Shown piece after piece: positions 8,972 through 17,461 of a DNA stretch of 60,628 nt. A program made the translations under genes and the position numbers. The stretch spans positions 1-60,628 of the forward strand of contig CAVOJV010000043.1 of the NCBI GenBank assembly GCA_963696325.1, given 5' to 3'. The notes below the pieces were generated by a model, which saw only the letters and a program-made list of their open reading frames with translations, was not told where the DNA came from and did not search any database. Positions within the stretch are counted from its first letter, which is position 1. Every line of letters begins with the position of its first letter. This DNA is from CAVOJV01 sp963696325. GTDB lineage: Bacteria > Pseudomonadota > Gammaproteobacteria > Competibacterales > Competibacteraceae.

Positions 8972-9289
8972 GGGGGTTAAAACAGCGCTACCGCCGCTTA
9001 TCGACAGACCCCCTCTAAATCTCCCCCTTCGTAAGGGGGAGACTTGAGTGTGTCAGACAGCATTGAACAGCCCTGCCATTTGCTACACTGGGAGTCTGTT
9101 CCCTGCTTTGGCGATCGGATGCTTTACTCACGACAGAAAACCTGGCTGACCAGCGCCGCGCCGCAATCGCGCCTGCAAGCCGCGCTCGGCAGAACCTACG
9201 CAGGCTGGCTCTCCATCGCCCGACCATGCTGTCGGTGCCGATTCGGGAGTTTGCGCGGTCGGTGAACAAGGGCGGAGATTAATTTATCC
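8972..9289. other. Intergenic stretch with a REP-like palindrome and a possible transposase scrap
   Basis: At 9021-9047 ctcccccttcgtaagggggag forms a hairpin, the inverted sister of 7612-7632. From about 9120 to 9282 one plus frame reads LLTTENLADQRRAAI and ends in IREFARSVNKGGD. The first part resembles a stretch of ISL3-type transposases, but it is too short and decayed for a firm call. Otherwise I see no gene here. Confidence 0.4.
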
Positions 9290-10093
9290 ATGGCATACGC
9301 AGACATCACAATATCTGACCCAAACCCGGTCAAACGCTGGTTACAGGGACGTCGATTTCTAGATGTTCTTGGCTTGTTGAGAGACACTGGTTCCAAGGGC
9401 CATCTTCAAATCCTGGACTTTGGCGCAGGAGATGGTGAGCTTGTTCGCCAAATAGCTGGGCGTCTACCCCTGCAGGCGTTCGTTTATGAACCAACGGCTT
9501 CTCTTATGTCCGAGGCGAGGCAGAAGCTGTCCGGTTTGAACTGCATAACCTTCGTGAACAGACTCGACTCGCTGGAACCAGGGATTTTTGATTATGTGTT
9601 CTGTCTGGAGGTCTTCGAGCACCTGCCAGACAAGGAGATAAGTGAGGCTATGGCGGATATTCATCGCCTATTGAAGACCGACGGTCTTGCTCTGGTTGGA
9701 GTTCCCCATGAACTCTTCCTTCCCGCCTTGCTTAAGGGAATCTTTCGTATGTCCCGCCGCTATGGCGAATTTGACGCAAGCCCGAAGGAGATTCTCGCAG
9801 CTACAGTGGGGCACCCCCCATCGCCGCGTCCAGTGTCAGAAATATCTCCCGGGTTTTCCTATCACTTTCAACACCTTGGATTTGACCATCGAGTGCTGGA
9901 GGGAAAGCTTCAGGAACGTTTTCAGTTGGTAAACAAGTGGTTTAGCCCCTTTCCTTTCTTGGGCATTGCGCTGAACTCGGAGGTCAATTTCCTACTCCGA
10001 AAAGCCCAACCGAGTGGCGCAGCGGACCTTCTACCGGCCACCGAAATGTCGGTGTGTATTGATGGAAACCGCGCAAACCGTTCGAGAACTTGA
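9290..10093 (+). CDS. Class I SAM-dependent methyltransferase
   Basis: A 267-aa soluble protein with the SAM-binding motif I LQILDFGAGDGELVRQIA (near residues 42-59). An acidic motif II region follows (FVYEPTASLM), then motif IV/V-like YVFCLEVFEHLPDKEI and a following MADIHRLLKTDGLALVGVP strand. This is the Methyltransf_11/12 fold. The substrate cannot be told. The C-terminal 80 residues (from SPGFSYHFQHLGF) resemble lipid- or sugar-chain methyltransferases of cell-surface clusters, but no such neighbours are present. The start at ATG 9290 has ggcggag 12 nt upstream. The gene stands alone between mobile DNA and a pRiA4b-type gene. Confidence 0.85.
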   Translation: MAYADITISDPNPVKRWLQGRRFLDVLGLLRDTGSKGHLQILDFGAGDGELVRQIAGRLPLQAFVYEPTASLMSEARQKLSGLNCITFVNRLDSLEPGIFDYVFCLEVFEHLPDKEISEAMADIHRLLKTDGLALVGVPHELFLPALLKGIFRMSRRYGEFDASPKEILAATVGHPPSPRPVSEISPGFSYHFQHLGFDHRVLEGKLQERFQLVNKWFSPFPFLGIALNSEVNFLLRKAQPSGAADLLPATEMSVCIDGNRANRSRT

Positions 10094-10272
10094 TGCTCGG
10101 CAATACCTTAGGGACAGCGGCAAACCAGCAGCGTAGCCGGTCACCTATTCTTATGCGGTGCCCGCCTGCCAAGTGGCAGTAGCGTGCGCCGTGTGCAAGA
10201 CTGTAACCTATGATCACGCGCACCGCGCACTTGCTGAGCACAACCACATCATCTACTACCCAGGGGAACCTT

Positions 10273-10956
10273 ATGCCTCGTGTACAGCAGTCAAAAGGCA
10301 AATGTGCCTATTGCGGACAAGAAAAAACCAAAGGTGTAATGACAAAGCATCTGTCCGCTTGCCCCGAACACCAGAGCCTCATCGAAAAAGCCGAACGTAA
10401 TAAAGCCGACAGTGAAACACTCTATCATCTTCGCGTACAGGACGCCTGGCGAAAAGAGTTCTGGTTGGATCTGGAAATGCGCGGTTCCGCCACTCTGAAG
10501 GACCTGGACAGCTATTTGCGCGCCATCTGGCTAGAATGCTGCGGACATCTAAGCCAGTTTTCAGTGGGCGGCTGGCGAGGGGAAGAAATATCCATGAAGC
10601 GAAAAATCCAAGAAGTATTCCAGCCTGGGGTTGAACTGACTCACATCTACGATTTCGGCACTTCGTCCGAAACACTGGTCAAGGCAATAGGGACACGAGA
10701 AGGCAAACCCACCACCCGCCGTCCCATCGCACTCATGGCCCGTAACCTGATGCCGGAAGCCCACTGCATAGAATGCGGGCACCCAGCAGCATGGCTATGT
10801 AATGAGTGCTTGATTGAACAGGAGGTATGGGGGACCTTGTGCGACGATCATGCGCAATCGCACCCACATGACAATTATGGCGAGCCTATAAGATTAGTGA
10901 ATTCACCTCGGCTAGGAATGTGCGGGTATGACGGTCCCGCAGAACCGCCCTATTGA
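10273..10956 (+). CDS. pRiA4b ORF-3-like (IS1096 passenger-type) protein with zinc-ribbon ends
   Basis: About 227 aa from ATG 10273, which has gggga 7 nt upstream; a longer frame from 10210 lacks this support. The N-terminus holds a Cys-x2-Cys plus His/Cys finger (CAYCGQEKTKGVMTKHLSAC). The middle (LYHLRVQDAWRKEFWLDL, LKDLDSYLRAIWLECCGHLS, ELTHIYDFGTSSETLV) follows the plasmid pRiA4b ORF-3 fold. The C-terminus has a second metal-binding cluster (HCIECGHPAAWLCNEC, then CDDHAQSH). The family's function is unknown; members often travel with plasmids and mobile elements, in keeping with the accessory DNA to the left. Confidence 0.75.
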   Translation: MPRVQQSKGKCAYCGQEKTKGVMTKHLSACPEHQSLIEKAERNKADSETLYHLRVQDAWRKEFWLDLEMRGSATLKDLDSYLRAIWLECCGHLSQFSVGGWRGEEISMKRKIQEVFQPGVELTHIYDFGTSSETLVKAIGTREGKPTTRRPIALMARNLMPEAHCIECGHPAAWLCNECLIEQEVWGTLCDDHAQSHPHDNYGEPIRLVNSPRLGMCGYDGPAEPPY

Positions 10957-11063
10957 GATAGCGGCAGGTGTTTCACCTGGGTTTAACTCATCCTCAGGAA
11001 CTGACGATTACCAGCGGGTAAATTTCGCTTGCGCAAAATTAAACAAGAATCTTGGTGGCCGCT

Positions 11064-11783
11064 ATGAGCGACGACAGACGTGGTGCCGTGCCTAGAAAAA
11101 GAGACAATGGAAGAAGAGAAAATGGCGGTAACCTCTGGAGCAGAGCGTGGGCTTGGTTATGCCTAACCTGGAATCTAGGCTGGATTCGGGTACACCACGC
11201 TTTGAGCATGGGCAAGGCCCGGTTTCAGCAAACGCTGGCCTGGCTTGGCCAGATCTCAGGCAAAAGCTGGACCTGGCTACACCACATCGGGAGCGTAAGC
11301 TGGGCTTGGCTGGGCGAAAACTCCGCGCAGTTAAAGACGCTTTTCGACTTGGCTCAGCTAGCCGCAATCGTTGCCGTCGTCTTCGGCCTCTGGTTGATCC
11401 ATCACCAGTTACAGCAAACCCAGGCGCAAGTTCGCCTTGTGGTCGGCCAAACGCAGGCAGTAACGGCTCAGGAAACGGCCAAGGCCAACCGGGAGCTGAT
11501 GATGCAGGTGTGGGATGATGCCAAACTGCGGCCTATTTTAGATCCCTCAACGAAAAATACCGACTCCAAAAAAGTGGATGGCTTTATCTTTATCCTGCTT
11601 CAGCATTATGCGACGGCTTTCCGCCAATGGCAGCAAGGCGGCATGGCTCAGGATACTTGGGAAGAACTTGCCATGACCGCCCGCCAGTTCTTCAAGAGTT
11701 CGGAAATCAAAAAACGCTGGCCGCAAACGCGAGATTTGTACAAAAAGGACTTTCAGGAATTCGTCGAAAAAAACAGCCAATAG
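11064..11783 (+). CDS. Hypothetical membrane protein with Trp-rich repeats
   Basis: About 239 aa from ATG 11064 (a TTG at 11052 is also possible; neither has a strong ribosome site). Residues about 25-95 contain loosely repeated Trp motifs (SRAWAWLCLTWNLGWI, TLAWLGQISGKSWTWL, GSVSWAWLGENSAQL). A single hydrophobic segment follows (LAQLAAIVAVVFGLWLIHH), then a coiled-coil-like QLQQTQAQVRLVVGQTQAV and a soluble C-terminal domain (VDGFIFILLQHYATAFRQW, FFKSSEIKKRW). The tail resembles DUF6082-like or membrane-anchored sensory tails only vaguely. I do not recognise a family. Possibly an inner-membrane protein with a cytoplasmic C-terminus. Confidence 0.65.
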   Translation: MSDDRRGAVPRKRDNGRRENGGNLWSRAWAWLCLTWNLGWIRVHHALSMGKARFQQTLAWLGQISGKSWTWLHHIGSVSWAWLGENSAQLKTLFDLAQLAAIVAVVFGLWLIHHQLQQTQAQVRLVVGQTQAVTAQETAKANRELMMQVWDDAKLRPILDPSTKNTDSKKVDGFIFILLQHYATAFRQWQQGGMAQDTWEELAMTARQFFKSSEIKKRWPQTRDLYKKDFQEFVEKNSQ

Positions 11784-11832
11784 CCGGGAGCGATCGGCCT
11801 TTCGACCTACAGCCCTGTGTCCTGCCATCCCC

Positions 11833-12471
11833 TCAACCTTCGCCCCCGGATGCATGCGTCAGCGCAAACTCCGCCAATTCCCCCAGGAGCCGTCCGAGAG
11901 CGGTATTAGCAGCCTGCACACCGCCATAGGCGTTCTCACTGGGGGCGATTTCCACCGCCTCGAACAGTTGAGTCGCCATGACTTGAAGAGTAATCAGGTC
12001 GATCAGTCTGGCGCGCAGAATGATGTGCATGCGGCTGGGTTGCTCCAAGAATTCCTGCTGGAAACGGATAACATCGATATCCATGCGTATATCGCCGGAC
12101 ACCGACGCGGGAGCGGCCACCACGGCGCGAAACCCGCCGGTACTTTCCAGAGCACGCACGACCAGGGGCACCAGCAGGCGCGCCGGAGTATCGGCCCACT
12201 CGCTCTTGGCGTAGTAATCCAGCGTCAGAGGGGTTTTGGTATAGGCTATGCGTCGAGTGTCGAAACCCGGCTGGGCCTGCGGCATGGCCACCAGTAACGC
12301 CCGGCTGCCGCGTCCCACCGCCTTGCGCGGTGCGATACGGGCGTCCAGCACATAGGTTTCGCTGGGCAAAGCGGGCGAGGCGCAACCGGCCAGCCACACC
12401 ATCTCCAATACCACCAGCAAGGTCATACCCATCCTGAGCGATATAGCTAGCCCATGGTGGCGTTCAATCAC
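11833..12471 (-). CDS. ABC transport auxiliary lipoprotein (PqiC/DUF330-like)
   Basis: A 212-aa protein with a lipoprotein signal peptide ending in the lipobox LAGC (near residue 30). The PqiC-like core follows (ETYVLDARIA, LLVAMPQAQPGFDTRRIAY, LDYYAKSEWADTPARLL), the fold of ABC_trans_aux. The start is GTG 12471 with aaggag 7 nt upstream; ATG 12432 is an alternative. It is the last gene of the Mla-like operon, 18 nt after mlaD. It probably works at the outer-membrane end of phospholipid transfer by the MCE protein. Confidence 0.85.
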   Translation of the reverse strand: MIERHHGLAISLRMGMTLLVVLEMVWLAGCASPALPSETYVLDARIAPRKAVGRGSRALLVAMPQAQPGFDTRRIAYTKTPLTLDYYAKSEWADTPARLLVPLVVRALESTGGFRAVVAAPASVSGDIRMDIDVIRFQQEFLEQPSRMHIILRARLIDLITLQVMATQLFEAVEIAPSENAYGGVQAANTALGRLLGELAEFALTHASGGEG

Positions 12472-12489
12472 GGCCGTTCTCCTTATGCA

Positions 12490-13476
12490 TTACTCGCCCG
12501 GTCCCGGTGGGCGGGGTTGTTTGCCAAACAGCAGCAGGCGGGGATCGTTTGCCAGTTCCCCACTGAAGTGCTCCAGAATCTGGGCGAGCTGCCGCAACTC
12601 GGCCAACAGGGCGTTTACCTGTGGAACCGCATCGCTGGTAATCGGCTGGAGACCGCGGCGACTGGCCTGGACCACCACGTCCAGCCCCTTAGCGGTTTTG
12701 GTGATAGCCCGCATGGTTTCCTCGAATGCAGTCAGGCCAGTGCTCAAGCGGGCCGGTACGGATGCAAGATCAGCACTGAGCCGGGCGCTATTCTGCAGAG
12801 TTTGGGCGGCGCCGTCCAGGCTATTACCGATGCTGTCGGAACGGTTGGCGAATACGGCGGTGACGGTTGCCAGATTATTGAGGGTTTGTTCAATGCTGCC
12901 GGAACGGTTCGCCAGTGCGCCACTGATGGTACTCAAATGACGGAGGATCTGACTGATCGCGGCCCGGTTTTCGTCGTTCAGCAAGCGGTCGAGCTTGGCA
13001 CTCAAGTCATTGAAGGTGGTAAACACGGTACTCAGGGCATTGTCCAGGCGTGTCAATGCCGACGGTCCAGCCTGGATCACTGGCAAATCCTGACCAGGGC
13101 CCGCTTTCAAGGGTGGCGAGCCACGGCTGCCGCCGCTAAGCTCCACATAGGCCAGACCGGTGAGACCCTGAACCTTCAAGGTAGCTACCGTGTCTTCGAG
13201 GATGGGCGTACTACGCTCAACTTCCAAAATCAAGTCCACGCGATCGGGATTGTCATGATCCAGTTTTATGGAGGTCACTTGCCCCACGTCCACGCCCTTG
13301 TACTTGACCGATGCCTTGAGATTCAGGCCGGCCACCGATTCCGTCACGTAAACGCGATAGGGATCATAAACCTTGGTGTCGGTAGCCGCGGTCAGCCAGG
13401 CGATGATGCCTAAGGTGGCCGCCAACAGAATGATGACGAACAAACCCACCAGGGTGTAATTTACCTTGGATTCCAT
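12490..13476 (-). CDS. mlaD: MlaD-family MCE protein (lipid transfer)
   Basis: A 328-aa protein with one N-terminal membrane anchor (YTLVGLFVIILLAATLGIIAWL) followed by a single MCE domain (YRVYVTESVAGLNLKASVKY, GVDVGQVTSIKLD, ATLKVQGLTGLAYVELSGG). The long C-terminal half is helical with repeated heptad-like segments (LDRLLNDENRAAISQILRHL, SDSIGNSLDGAAQTLQ). This is longer than E. coli MlaD (183 aa) and closer to the Mce/Ttg2C-like class with a helical tail. It likely forms the periplasmic hexamer carrying lipids between membranes. The start overlaps the mlaF stop by 16 nt, suggesting coupling. Confidence 0.88.
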   Translation of the reverse strand: MESKVNYTLVGLFVIILLAATLGIIAWLTAATDTKVYDPYRVYVTESVAGLNLKASVKYKGVDVGQVTSIKLDHDNPDRVDLILEVERSTPILEDTVATLKVQGLTGLAYVELSGGSRGSPPLKAGPGQDLPVIQAGPSALTRLDNALSTVFTTFNDLSAKLDRLLNDENRAAISQILRHLSTISGALANRSGSIEQTLNNLATVTAVFANRSDSIGNSLDGAAQTLQNSARLSADLASVPARLSTGLTAFEETMRAITKTAKGLDVVVQASRRGLQPITSDAVPQVNALLAELRQLAQILEHFSGELANDPRLLLFGKQPRPPGPGE

Positions 13477-14246
13477 GCCTGCTCCTGCGCCGCTTGCGCC
13501 GCCCGCCCGCGCGGACCACTGAAATAGCTTTTAATCAAGGGATGTTCGGATCTGGAGAGCTTGGCGATACTGTCGTAACCGATCACCCGCCGCTCCCCGA
13601 GAAAAGCCACCCGGTCGGTAACCCGCCACAGTGAATCCAAATCATGGGTCACCAGCACCACGGTGAGCCTCAGGGATTCCTTGAGCTGCACGATCAATTC
13701 ATCAAGGGCGTTAGCACTCACCGGGTCCAGACCCGCCGACGGCTCGTCCAGGAACAACAGTTCCGGGTCCAGCGCCAGTGCCCTGGCCAGACCGGCGCGC
13801 TTGACCATGCCGCCACTGAGTTCGGCGGGGTATTTATCGGCGGCGTTGGCAGGTAATCCGGCCAGAGCAATCTTGAGATCGGCGATTTCATTGATGCTTT
13901 TGAGGCTCAGATGGGTGTGCTCGTGAAGGGGCGTCGCCACGTTTTCTCGAATAGTCAGGGAAGTGAACAAGGCGCCCCGCTGAAACAGCATACCGAAGCG
14001 ACGGCTGAGCAGCAGCGCCTCGTGTCGGCTCGCCCCCACCACCTCATGGTCAAACAGGCGGATGGAACCGGCGGCGGGTTCGGTCAGCATGATGATCTCC
14101 CGCAACAGCGTAGTCTTGCCAGAACCGCTCCCGCCGACGAGAGCGACCACCTCGCCGCGGCGAACACTGAGATCGAGGTTCTCATGGATCACCAGTAAAC
14201 CGAACTGGGTCTTGAGGCCGCGGATCTCAATAACCAGGTCTGCCAC
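13461..14246 (-). CDS. mlaF: MlaF-type ABC ATPase for lipid transport
   Basis: A 261-aa ATPase with Walker A VGGSGSGKTTLLREI (near residue 38), Q-loop FGMLFQRGALFTSLT, signature LSGGMVKRAGLARALA, Walker B ELLFLDEPSAGLDP and H-switch VVLVTHDLD. LSGGM in place of LSGGQ and the FQ-GALF stretch are typical of the Mla/Ttg2A group. It energises the permease encoded just upstream (2 nt gap) and, with MlaD, moves phospholipids across the envelope. Confidence 0.9.
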   Translation of the reverse strand: MADLVIEIRGLKTQFGLLVIHENLDLSVRRGEVVALVGGSGSGKTTLLREIIMLTEPAAGSIRLFDHEVVGASRHEALLLSRRFGMLFQRGALFTSLTIRENVATPLHEHTHLSLKSINEIADLKIALAGLPANAADKYPAELSGGMVKRAGLARALALDPELLFLDEPSAGLDPVSANALDELIVQLKESLRLTVVLVTHDLDSLWRVTDRVAFLGERRVIGYDSIAKLSRSEHPLIKSYFSGPRGRAAQAAQEQAWNPR

Positions 14247-14248
14247 GC

Positions 14249-15388
14249 TTAAAATCCTTTCGTCCCCAGGAATATCGCGAACAGCGCATCGACGACGATC
14301 ACCAGGAAAATCGCTTGAACGACGCTCTCGGTGGTTTGCCGCCCCACGCTATCGGCTCCCCCCCGCACCTGAAAGCCCTGGTAGCAGCCCACTAACGCGA
14401 TGACAGCGGCGAATGCCGGGGCCTTGATGATGCCGAACAGGAAGGAAAACGGGGAAACCACCGTGGGGATACGCTTAACAAATTCCCCGAAACTCACATC
14501 CAGCAACAGATAGGCCACCACCATGCCACCGAAGATGCTCAGTATATCGGCTAACACCGACAATAACGGCAACACAATGAGCAGACCTAACAGCTTGGGC
14601 AACACCAGGATATCAAAGGGATCGATACCGATGGTGCGCAGGGCATCCACCTCCTCGGTGACCTGCATGGTGCCGATCTGGGCAGTGTAGGCGGAGCCCG
14701 TCCGCCCAGCGACGATGATGGCGGCAATCAACGGCGCCAGTTCCCGCACCATGGTCAGGGTGACTAGCTCAACGATAAAGATATTGGCCCCATAGTACTT
14801 GAGCTGATTGCCCCCCTGATAGGCAATCACCATGCCGATCAGAAAACACAGCAAAGCGACGATCGGCATCGCATTGAGGCCGGCGTTCTCGATGTTGACG
14901 AACAAGATCCGCCAGCGGATGCGGCTGGGCCATACCAAAACCCGCCCCAGGGCAATACTGGTTTCCCCCAGGAAGGCTAAAAAACCCGCGGCGTGCTCCA
15001 CCTTTTTCCAGGTCTGCCTGCCCAGCGTCGCCACTGGACTCAGTTTTATCAGTGGCTCGACCGATTGCCCGGCCGCCTGGCTGCGCTCGATGACGAGATC
15101 CAGCAGTTCCTGATGTTCCTTACGTAAATTCACCAGGTGAGTATCGCGGCCCTGGTGCTGCAAATCGGCGATGATATCTTTCAAGAACAGAGCGCCGGTC
15201 GTATCGATAGCGACGATGCCGGCGCCGTCCAAAACGATATCCCCTTGTTGCGGCCAGTGGAGGCGGGCGAGGCGGTGCTCCAGATCCTCGATGCCTTCCA
15301 GAGTCCACATCCCCTTACAGTGCATGACCCCTCGCACCGAATGGATATCGGCGTGATTGCCGGGTGCCAGGTAACCAGGCGAGGCCAT
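14249..15388 (-). CDS. mlaE: MlaE-type permease fused to an N-terminal STAS-like domain
   Basis: About 379 aa from ATG 15388. Residues about 15-100 form a STAS-like domain (GDIVLDGAGIVAIDTTGALFL, one residue beyond, then LVNLRKEHQELLDLVI). The rest is the five-to-six-segment MlaE permease with the family motif region (PIVALLCFLIGMVIAYQGGN, LVTLTMVRELAPLIAAIIVA, GRTGSAYTAQIGTMQVTEEV). The frame is open to 15460, but that would overlap the nuclease gene; ATG 15388 leaves 11 nt after the nuclease stop. E. coli has the STAS part as separate MlaB. Here it is fused, as in the mycobacterial- and plant-like arrangement and many proteobacteria. Confidence 0.88.
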   Translation of the reverse strand: MASPGYLAPGNHADIHSVRGVMHCKGMWTLEGIEDLEHRLARLHWPQQGDIVLDGAGIVAIDTTGALFLKDIIADLQHQGRDTHLVNLRKEHQELLDLVIERSQAAGQSVEPLIKLSPVATLGRQTWKKVEHAAGFLAFLGETSIALGRVLVWPSRIRWRILFVNIENAGLNAMPIVALLCFLIGMVIAYQGGNQLKYYGANIFIVELVTLTMVRELAPLIAAIIVAGRTGSAYTAQIGTMQVTEEVDALRTIGIDPFDILVLPKLLGLLIVLPLLSVLADILSIFGGMVVAYLLLDVSFGEFVKRIPTVVSPFSFLFGIIKAPAFAAVIALVGCYQGFQVRGGADSVGRQTTESVVQAIFLVIVVDALFAIFLGTKGF

Positions 15389-15399
15389 CGTGGTGCCCG

Positions 15400-15993
15400 T
15401 CAGCGAGGATTCAGCCGCCGCCATTGCCAGGGTTCCTGCTGGGCGCCGGCCCGGGACCATACGCCCAGGCTTTCCCGTTTGGCTTGCGCCTGGGCTTCCT
15501 GATAGGCCCTGGATTTATTGTACTGAGCGTACACGACGGCAAACCCCTGACGCACCATGTCGAATCCCAAATCCCGGTCGCCGGCATAGAGTCGGGCGAC
15601 GACCCGGCCATAGTTGTCCTTGTCCATGACCTGAAAGCGCAACCTGTTGTCGCCGGGGATCAGGGTGCGCAGTTGGTCACGCGACCATTCGCCCCATGGC
15701 TGCTGGCCGATCTCCGGGGCGTCGATACCAAACACGCGGACCTTCAACTGACCGTTGTCGCAACTGGCAGTAACCGTGTCGCCGTCATGGACATCGCTCA
15801 CCAGGCAACTCAGCTCCATCCCCTTGCCGGGCAGCGGCGCAGCCGGCTCGTCCAGAAACCCGCCGATGGCAAACACGGCAACGGTGAGCACGGCAATGAG
15901 CAGGGGGGCGCTGCCGCGCCGCCGTTTGGCGCGGCTCAATCCACCGCGCAGCAACTGCTGGAACATTCTCAATAAATCACGGGTAACGTTCAC
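15400..15993 (-). CDS. Thermonuclease-family (SNase-like) exported nuclease
   Basis: A 197-aa protein with a hydrophobic N-terminal segment (APLLIAVLTVAVFAIGGFL), so likely membrane-anchored or exported. The SNase domain follows (VSDVHDGDTVTASCDNGQLK, VRVFGIDAPEI, WSRDQLRTLI, YGRVVARLYAGDRDLGFDMV). The catalytic set D-G-D-T, R of VRVFGIDAPE, and Y-G-R are present. It lies 11 nt before mlaE and is probably co-transcribed, although no functional link with lipid transport is known. Confidence 0.85.
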   Translation of the reverse strand: MNVTRDLLRMFQQLLRGGLSRAKRRRGSAPLLIAVLTVAVFAIGGFLDEPAAPLPGKGMELSCLVSDVHDGDTVTASCDNGQLKVRVFGIDAPEIGQQPWGEWSRDQLRTLIPGDNRLRFQVMDKDNYGRVVARLYAGDRDLGFDMVRQGFAVVYAQYNKSRAYQEAQAQAKRESLGVWSRAGAQQEPWQWRRLNPR

Positions 15994-16020
15994 TGCTCAA
16001 GGCTCGAGAAAAGCGCGGGC

Positions 16021-16052
16021 GCTGCCATCCCCCCGTCGAGAGGAGGGGGGCT
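16021..16052. repeat. REP-like hairpin
   Basis: ccatccccccgtcgagagg followed by aggggggctttgcgatg: a six-C run pairs with a six-G run around a short loop, in the gap between the nuclease gene and metY. Confidence 0.5.
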
Positions 16053-16091
16053 TTGCGATGCATAGGCGATGAAAAGCACAACGGTCAAGTG

Positions 16092-17366
16092 TTAGCGGGC
16101 CGCGGCCAGCGCCTGATCGATGTCGGCCATGATATCGTCAACGTGCTCCAGGCCAATGGACAGCCGCACCAGGTCCTCGGAAACCCCGGCTTTCTCCAGC
16201 TCCTGGGCGGAAAGCTGGCGATGGGTGGTAGTAGCCGGGTGGCAGGCCAGGGACTTGGCGTCGCCGATATTCACCAAGCGGGTGACGAGTTGCAAAGCGT
16301 CGATGAATTGGGCACCTTTCTCGCGGCCGCCCTTGATGCCAAAACTCAGGATGCCGGAACCGCGCCCGCCCATGTATTTATCAAGCAGTGGTTTCTCGGG
16401 GCTGTCCTCCAAACCAGGATATCTCACCCACTCTACCTGGGAATGCGAGCGCAAGTGCTTGGCCACCGCCAGGGCATTGGCGCAATGGCGGTCCATGCGC
16501 ACCGGCAGGGTCTCGATACCTTGCATGATTAGGAAACTGTTGAAGGGAGAGATAGCCGCGCCCATATTGCGCAACGGCACCACCCGGGCCCGACCGATGT
16601 AGGCCGCCGGCCCCATGGCCTCGGTAAAGACCACGCCGTGGTAGGAAGGATCGGGCTCGTTCAAGCGCGGGAAACGGTCCTTATGGTCAGTCCAGGAGAA
16701 TTTGCCGGAATCCACCAGAACGCCGCCGATGCTGGTGCCGTGACCGCCCATATACTTGGTCAGGGAGTGCAATACGATGTCGGCTCCGTGTTCGAAGGGC
16801 CGGCAAAGATAGGGAGTGGGCACGGTATTGTCCACGATCAGGGGCACCCCATGGGCGTGGGCGACGGCGGCCAGGGCCCCAAAATCGACGACGTTCGCCG
16901 CCGGATTGCCGATGGATTCACAGAACACCGCCTTGGTCCTGGCGTCGATGAGGGCGCCCAGGGCCTGAATGTCGCGATAATCGGCAAACCGCACCTCAAT
17001 ACCAAAACGCGGCAGGGTGTGGGCGAACAAATTATAGGTGCCCCCGTACAGGGAGCTGGTGGTGACGATGTTATCGCCGACTTCGGCGATGGTCATGATC
17101 GAATATGTCACGGCCGCTTGGCCGGAAGCCAGGGCCAGCGCGCCAATGCCGCCTTCCATTTCGGCCACCCGCTGCTCCAGTACGGCGGAGGTGGGGTTCA
17201 TGATGCGGGTGTAGATGTTGCCGGCGACCTTGAGATCGAATAAATCGGCACCGTGCTGCGTGTCGTCGAAGGCATACGAGGTGGTCTGGTAAATAGGTAC
17301 GGCGACCGCCTTGGTGGTAGGCTCTGGCTTGTAACCGCCGTGAATCGCGATGGTTTCGATTTTCAT
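16092..17366 (-). CDS. metY: O-acetylhomoserine (thiol)-lyase / sulfhydrylase
   Basis: 424 aa from ATG 17366; the longer frame to 17465 has no support, and MKIETIAIHGGYKPEP is the usual family start. PLP-lysine motif VLHSLTKYMGGHGTSIGG near residue 205, upstream substrate-site YQTTSYAFDDTQHGADLF, and C-terminal LVNIGDAKSLACHPATTTH. The Cys/Met metabolism PLP enzyme makes homocysteine from O-acetylhomoserine and sulfide, in the cytoplasm. It stands between two REP-like hairpins and seems to be a single-gene unit. No SAM-type riboswitch is visible in its 95-nt leader. Confidence 0.92.
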   Translation of the reverse strand: MKIETIAIHGGYKPEPTTKAVAVPIYQTTSYAFDDTQHGADLFDLKVAGNIYTRIMNPTSAVLEQRVAEMEGGIGALALASGQAAVTYSIMTIAEVGDNIVTTSSLYGGTYNLFAHTLPRFGIEVRFADYRDIQALGALIDARTKAVFCESIGNPAANVVDFGALAAVAHAHGVPLIVDNTVPTPYLCRPFEHGADIVLHSLTKYMGGHGTSIGGVLVDSGKFSWTDHKDRFPRLNEPDPSYHGVVFTEAMGPAAYIGRARVVPLRNMGAAISPFNSFLIMQGIETLPVRMDRHCANALAVAKHLRSHSQVEWVRYPGLEDSPEKPLLDKYMGGRGSGILSFGIKGGREKGAQFIDALQLVTRLVNIGDAKSLACHPATTTHRQLSAQELEKAGVSEDLVRLSIGLEHVDDIMADIDQALAAAR

Positions 17367-17389
17367 GGGTTGATTCCTGAAGTGGCGAT

Positions 17390-17411
17390 GGCCCCCTTTG
17401 CGGAAGGGGGG
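17390..17411. repeat. REP-like hairpin upstream of metY
   Basis: ccccctttgcggaaggggg forms a stem of seven to eight pairs with a short loop, between pgpA and metY. Confidence 0.5.
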
Positions 17412-17461
17412 TTGAAAAATTTGTAAGTGTACTGGTTGTATTTTAGAAGGTTTACCCGCTT

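Noticed and set aside
9120..9282. ISL3-type transposase remnant
   Set aside because: Only about 15 residues (LLTTENLADQRRAAI) look similar; too little for an annotation.
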